Assembly (NCBI RefSeq): GCF_013177295.1
Contig: NZ_CP053642.1
Location: 2,046,001 to 2,110,000 of the forward strand
Reading direction: 5' to 3'
DNA: 64,000 bases
Origin: Actinomyces marmotae
Lineage (GTDB): Bacteria; Actinomycetota; Actinomycetes; Actinomycetales; Actinomycetaceae
Under the pieces are notes generated by a model, which saw nothing but the letters and a program-made list of their open reading frames with translations, made no database searches and was not told the DNA's origin. This document shows, in pieces, positions 59,744 to 64,000 of this stretch (its first letter is position 1; each line of letters opens with the position of its first letter). The translations under genes and the position numbers were made by a program.

Positions 59744-60450
59744 CTCGTGGCCTCCGGGGTAGCGGGCGCCGCGGGGGAGGCGCTCGGGCTCGCGGAGGGG
59801 CCCGCGGCCGGCGGCGCCGCACCACCGGCGACGGCGGCGGACTCCGTGAGAGCGTCGTACCAGGGGGCGCGGGTCTCCTCCTTGGCGGCGGCCCGCGCAT
59901 CGGCATCGGCCCGCGCCTGCGCCTCGTTGGCGCCGACGACGACGTAGCTCCTCTCCCCCGGCATCACGTAGGAGAGGCGCTCGCGCGCCTGGGAGCGCAC
60001 GTAGGCCTCGTCCTGCCACCGGGCCGCCTCCTGCTCAAGGGCGGTGGCGGTGCCCCTGGCGGCGTCGATCTTCTGGGTGACGGCGTCGTACCGGGCGCGC
60101 TGCGCCAGGTAGTGGTTGAGGGTGGGCAAGACGACGACGAGCGCGACGACGAGCACGGTCGCGAGCACGAGCAGGCGGGCGGGTAGGGCGAGCCCCTTCG
60201 GGCCGCCAAGGCGCAGGACCATGGGGGTCGGCACCGGCTCGGCGGCGGCCCGGGCTGAGCCGCGCTCGGGCGTCGCGCTGGGCCGTTCTGGGTGGTCGGG
60301 GCGCTCAGGCCGTTCAACGCGGCGGGGACGAACGGCGTCGCCGGTCTCGGTGAGGCGCCCGGGCCCGATGCTGCGGACGGTCGTGCGCGGGGCGGGGCGC
60401 GCCTCGGAGCGGGCCCTGGGACGGGCGGGGGTCGGGCGGCGCGGGCTCAT
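59740..60450 (-). CDS. Septum formation initiator family protein (FtsB/DivIC-like)
   Basis: A 236-residue bitopic division protein. A basic/Pro-rich cytosolic region (1 to about 95) precedes one helix (LLVLATVLVVALVVVLPTLNHYL) and a short coiled coil (RYDAVTQKIDAARGTATALEQEAARWQDEAYVRSQARERLSYVMPGE). The end YVMPGERSYVVV is the FtsB/DivIC C-terminal signature. The last ~45 residues are Ala/Pro/Ser-rich. It probably joins FtsL and FtsQ in the divisome. ATG at 60450. Confidence 0.92.
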   Translation of the reverse strand: MSPRRPTPARPRARSEARPAPRTTVRSIGPGRLTETGDAVRPRRVERPERPDHPERPSATPERGSARAAAEPVPTPMVLRLGGPKGLALPARLLVLATVLVVALVVVLPTLNHYLAQRARYDAVTQKIDAARGTATALEQEAARWQDEAYVRSQARERLSYVMPGERSYVVVGANEAQARADADARAAAKEETRAPWYDALTESAAVAGGAAPPAAGPSASPSASPAAPATPEATR

Positions 60451-60577
60451 GGGGCGATCCTGCCGCAGGGCCGGGCCTCCTCCAAGCCGGCGCACCCGGG
60501 AGTGGCACGGGCCATGGCGCGGAAGGCGCACGGGGCCCCGGATCGAAACGGGGCCTACGGGACCGCGGATCGAAAAG

Positions 60578-60615
60578 GCCTCGCGCGGGCCAACGGTCGC
60601 TGGCCCGCGCGAGGC
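60578..60615 (-). terminator. Rho-independent terminator after eno
   Basis: A perfect 15-bp stem, GCCTCGCGCGGGCCA and its complement, has an 8-base loop. On the minus strand it is followed by CTTTTCG, giving a short T-tract. It lies 55 bases after the eno stop. Confidence 0.85.
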
Positions 60616-60670
60616 GGGGGGGCTTCAGATCGTCATGATCCCAGGCCGGGCGCCGCGCCCGGCCCCGGGA

Positions 60671-62065
<1,395 letters not shown>

Positions 62066-62078
62066 TCACGCCGGGCGA

Positions 62079-62288
62079 GAACGCAGGCCGCGCCCGGAGC
62101 CGGGCGCCAGGCGCGAACGCGGGCCGGGTCAGCGCGCGGCCGGAGCCAGCCGCCAGACGCGAACGCGGGCCGGGTCAGCGCGCGGCCGGAGCCAGCCGCC
62201 AGGCGCCAACACAGGCCAGGTCAGCGCGCGCCCGGAGCCAGCCGCCAGACACAAACACAGGCCGGGTCAGCGCGCGCCCGGCTTCCGC
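62079..62288. repeat. 46-bp tandem repeat overlapping the lipoprotein 3' end
   Basis: GGTCAGCGCGCG cores lie at 62127, 62173, 62219 and 62265, exactly 46 bp apart, with a degenerate unit upstream. Each unit carries GGAGCCAGCCGCCAG(A/G)C. The minus-strand lipoprotein gene ends inside unit 4, where its TGA stop is part of the GGTCA core. The region fills the gap between eno and the lipoprotein gene. Confidence 0.88.
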
Positions 62289-62854
62289 GCGCCGGGCTCC
62301 GGTGAACCGGGCTCTGCCACGGAGGGGTCGAGGATCCAGGGGCGGGCGCTTGAGTAGCGCGGGGAGACCTCGAGATCCACGGCGTTGTTGATCCGCTTGA
62401 TGTCGCTCAACGCCTGCGCGGCCCGCGAGGCGTCGATGCCGCCCTGGTCGGGCTTGGAGATGACGCCGTACAGGTAGGTGGCGCGCATCGCCCGCCGCGC
62501 CTGGGCGGAGTACTCGCCCTTGCCGACCTGGTCGTTGAGCAGGAGGTCGATCTGCTCGTCGCTCACGGTGAGCCCCTGGGCCGCGCTGACCTCCTCGATG
62601 AGGTCGGCCGAGACCAGGAGCGTGAGCGTCTTGGCGACGGGCCAGTTCAGCGGCTTGAGATCTTTGGCGGCCCTCTGCAGGTCCTTCTCCGTGATCGTCG
62701 TCGAGTGCGTGGCGCCGTCGAGCCCCGTGTAGGAGGAGGTGGCGGCGATGCCGGGCTGGGCGGAGCAGGCCCCCAGGGCTGAGGCGCCGAGCAGGAGGGC
62801 CGCGGCGGCGGTGAGCAATCGGGGCGCGCGGGAGGCGATCCGGGGAGTGGTCAC
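62267..62854 (-). CDS. SurA N-terminal domain-like lipoprotein
   Basis: A 195-residue probable lipoprotein. The signal LLTAAAALLLGASALGAC ends in a lipobox with the lipidated Cys at about residue 29. The mature part resembles the SurA/trigger-factor-like chaperone N-terminal domain: LNWPVAKTLTLLVSADLIEEVSAAQGLTVSDEQIDLLLND. No peptidyl-prolyl isomerase domain follows. GTG at 62854 with CAGGAGA upstream is chosen because it starts directly before the basic signal-peptide region. The gene upstream of eno often encodes this protein in actinobacteria. The last residues (GSPEPGARKPGAR) come from a 46-bp repeat. Confidence 0.82.
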   Translation of the reverse strand: MTTPRIASRAPRLLTAAAALLLGASALGACSAQPGIAATSSYTGLDGATHSTTITEKDLQRAAKDLKPLNWPVAKTLTLLVSADLIEEVSAAQGLTVSDEQIDLLLNDQVGKGEYSAQARRAMRATYLYGVISKPDQGGIDASRAAQALSDIKRINNAVDLEVSPRYSSARPWILDPSVAEPGSPEPGARKPGAR

Positions 62855-62898
62855 GGTGCTTCTCCTGTTCTCACGGCGAGTCACCAAGTCATCGTATC

Positions 62899-64000
62899 CC
62901 CGACTGGCGCCATCCGCACCGAGTGGAGCCGTCTGCACCGAGCGGAGCGTCCTGCCCGCACCAGTCGGTGAAACTCGCACCACTCAGGGCTAAGCGCACC
63001 ACTCGGGGCTAAGCGCACCAATTCCACCGACCGGCACCACCCACACCGACCGGTGCCATCCACACCGACTGGCGCCATCTGCACCGAGTGGAGCGTCCTG
63101 CCCGCACCAGTCGGTGAAACTCGCACCACTCGGGGCTAAGCGCACCACTCGGCGTCAGGCGCACCAATTCCACCGACCGGAGCCATCTGCACCGAGTGGA
63201 GCGTCCTGCCCGCACCAGTCGGTGAAACTCGCACCACTCAGGGCCAAGCGCACCACTCGGCACCAGGCGCACCAATTCCACCGAGCGTCGCCACCCACAC
63301 CGACTGGCGCCACCCACACCAACCGGTGCCACCCACACCGACCGGTGCCATCCACACCGACCGGAGCCATCCACACCGACCGGAGCGTCCTGCCCGCACC
63401 AGTCGGTGAAACTCGCACCACTCGGCACCAGGCGCACCAATTCCACCGACCGGAGCCATCCACACCGAGTGGAGCGTCCTGCCCGCACCAGTCGGTGAAA
63501 CCCGCACCACTCAGGGCCAAGCACACCACTCGGCACCAAGCACACCAATTCCACCGACTGGCACCACCCACACCGACCGGAGCCATCCACACCGACTGGT
63601 GCCATCCACACCGACCGGAGCGTCCTGCCCGCACCAGTCGGTGAAACTCGCACCACTCAGGGCCAAGCGCACCACTCGGCGCCAAGCACACCAATTCCAC
63701 CGACTGGCGCCATCCACACCGACTGGCGCCACCCACACCGACCGGAGCGTCCTGCCCGCACCAGTCGGTGAAACTCGCACCACTCAGGGCCAAGCGCACC
63801 ACTCGGCACCAGGCGCACCAATTCCACCGAGCGTCGCCATCCACACCGACTGGCGCCACCCACACCGACCGGTGCCATCCGCACCGAGCGGAGCCATCTG
63901 CACCGAGCGGAGCGTCCTGCCCGCACCAGTCGGTGAAACTCGCACCACTCGGGGCTAAGCTCACCACTCGGGGCTAAGCTCACCACTCGGGGCTAAGCTC
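62899..64000. repeat. Large ACC-unit array of 19-bp units with 23-bp and 9-bp elements
   Basis: The region is a continuous tiling of units starting ACC. Most are 19 bp, for example ACCACTCGGGGCTAAGCGC and ACCGACTGGCGCCATCTGC. ACCAGTCGGTGAAACTCGC occurs at 62960, 63106, 63214, 63398, 63487, 63633, 63760 and 63925. In each of the four intervals parsed unit by unit, one 9-bp ACCAATTCC, one 23-bp unit ending GCGTCCTGCCCGC and a whole number of 19-bp units are present. The window ends on a unit boundary at 64000, so the array continues. Left units (ACCACTCGG, ACCAGTCGG) and right units (ACCGAGTGG, ACCGACTGG) are inverse complements. Confidence 0.93.

Noticed and set aside
62899..64000. CRISPR array or repeat-rich secreted protein on either strand
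   Set aside because: There are no spacers. Open frames of 100-270 codons exist in several frames at once because the 19-bp unit rarely creates stops. They lack ribosome-binding sites, signal peptides and conserved domains, and 19 bp is not a multiple of three.

Overview
The window is high-GC DNA of an actinobacterium, most likely an Actinomyces or close relative in the Actinomycetaceae. Supporting signs are the chromosomal order lipoprotein-eno-divIC-DUF501-ppx/gppA, the pair rplY-pth, frequent GTG starts and 4-base ATGA/GTGA overlaps, a meso-diaminopimelate dehydrogenase, and secreted proteins carrying choline-binding-like YYL/GAMATGW repeats. Species was not determined. I saw no rRNA, tRNA, CRISPR array or replication origin.

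Layout. 0-10 kb: housekeeping and accessory enzymes (Nudix, patatin, old yellow enzyme, YchJ, M18 aminopeptidase, GtrA, PTH2-type hydrolase, Pr6Pr membrane protein, M48 protease, GNAT-like protein). 10-20 kb: a cell-surface block with three secreted choline-binding-like-repeat proteins (a Pce-like metallo-beta-lactamase-fold enzyme, a glucosaminidase, a 'sunset'-type protein), two tandem paralogous LRV-plus-four-TM proteins, a TPR protein and ddh. An orphan ilvB-type leader peptide lies at 10882. 20-27.6 kb: a lower-GC accessory island with a decayed ISL3 transposase, a degenerate RiPP-like locus (37-codon peptide, broken radical SAM gene, two-gene ABC exporter), a frameshifted macrodomain and a three-gene MacB/FtsX-type ABC transporter. 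A ~90 bp direct repeat occurs at 20.5 and 23.7 kb. 27.6-51 kb: conserved genes (ychF, esterase, rmuC, ispH, xseA-xseB, PfkB kinase, isoprenyl transferase, trhA-like, greA, msrA, lysE, ABC-class ATPase, two FMN reductases, ilvA, ilvD, FKBP, Bax-inhibitor protein). 51.5-55.7 kb: an ABC-2 exporter with a two-component system. 55.8-62.9 kb: pth-rplY, aroD, ppx, DUF501, divIC, eno and a SurA-like lipoprotein. 62.9-64 kb: a tandem array that runs off the window.

The most unusual content is in the intergenic DNA. Several short-unit arrays keep exact spacing. A 19-bp-unit family at 10.3 and 18.6 kb has forward units, a 24-bp pivot and reverse-oriented units in the same phase. A second 19-bp-unit family at 62.9-64 kb is built as integer unit counts around fixed 23-bp and 9-bp elements, with single copies at 37.8 and 46.9 kb. 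A 22-bp-spaced GACCGGTC family occurs at four loci, and one copy encodes the C-terminus of AroD. All spacings were counted by hand.
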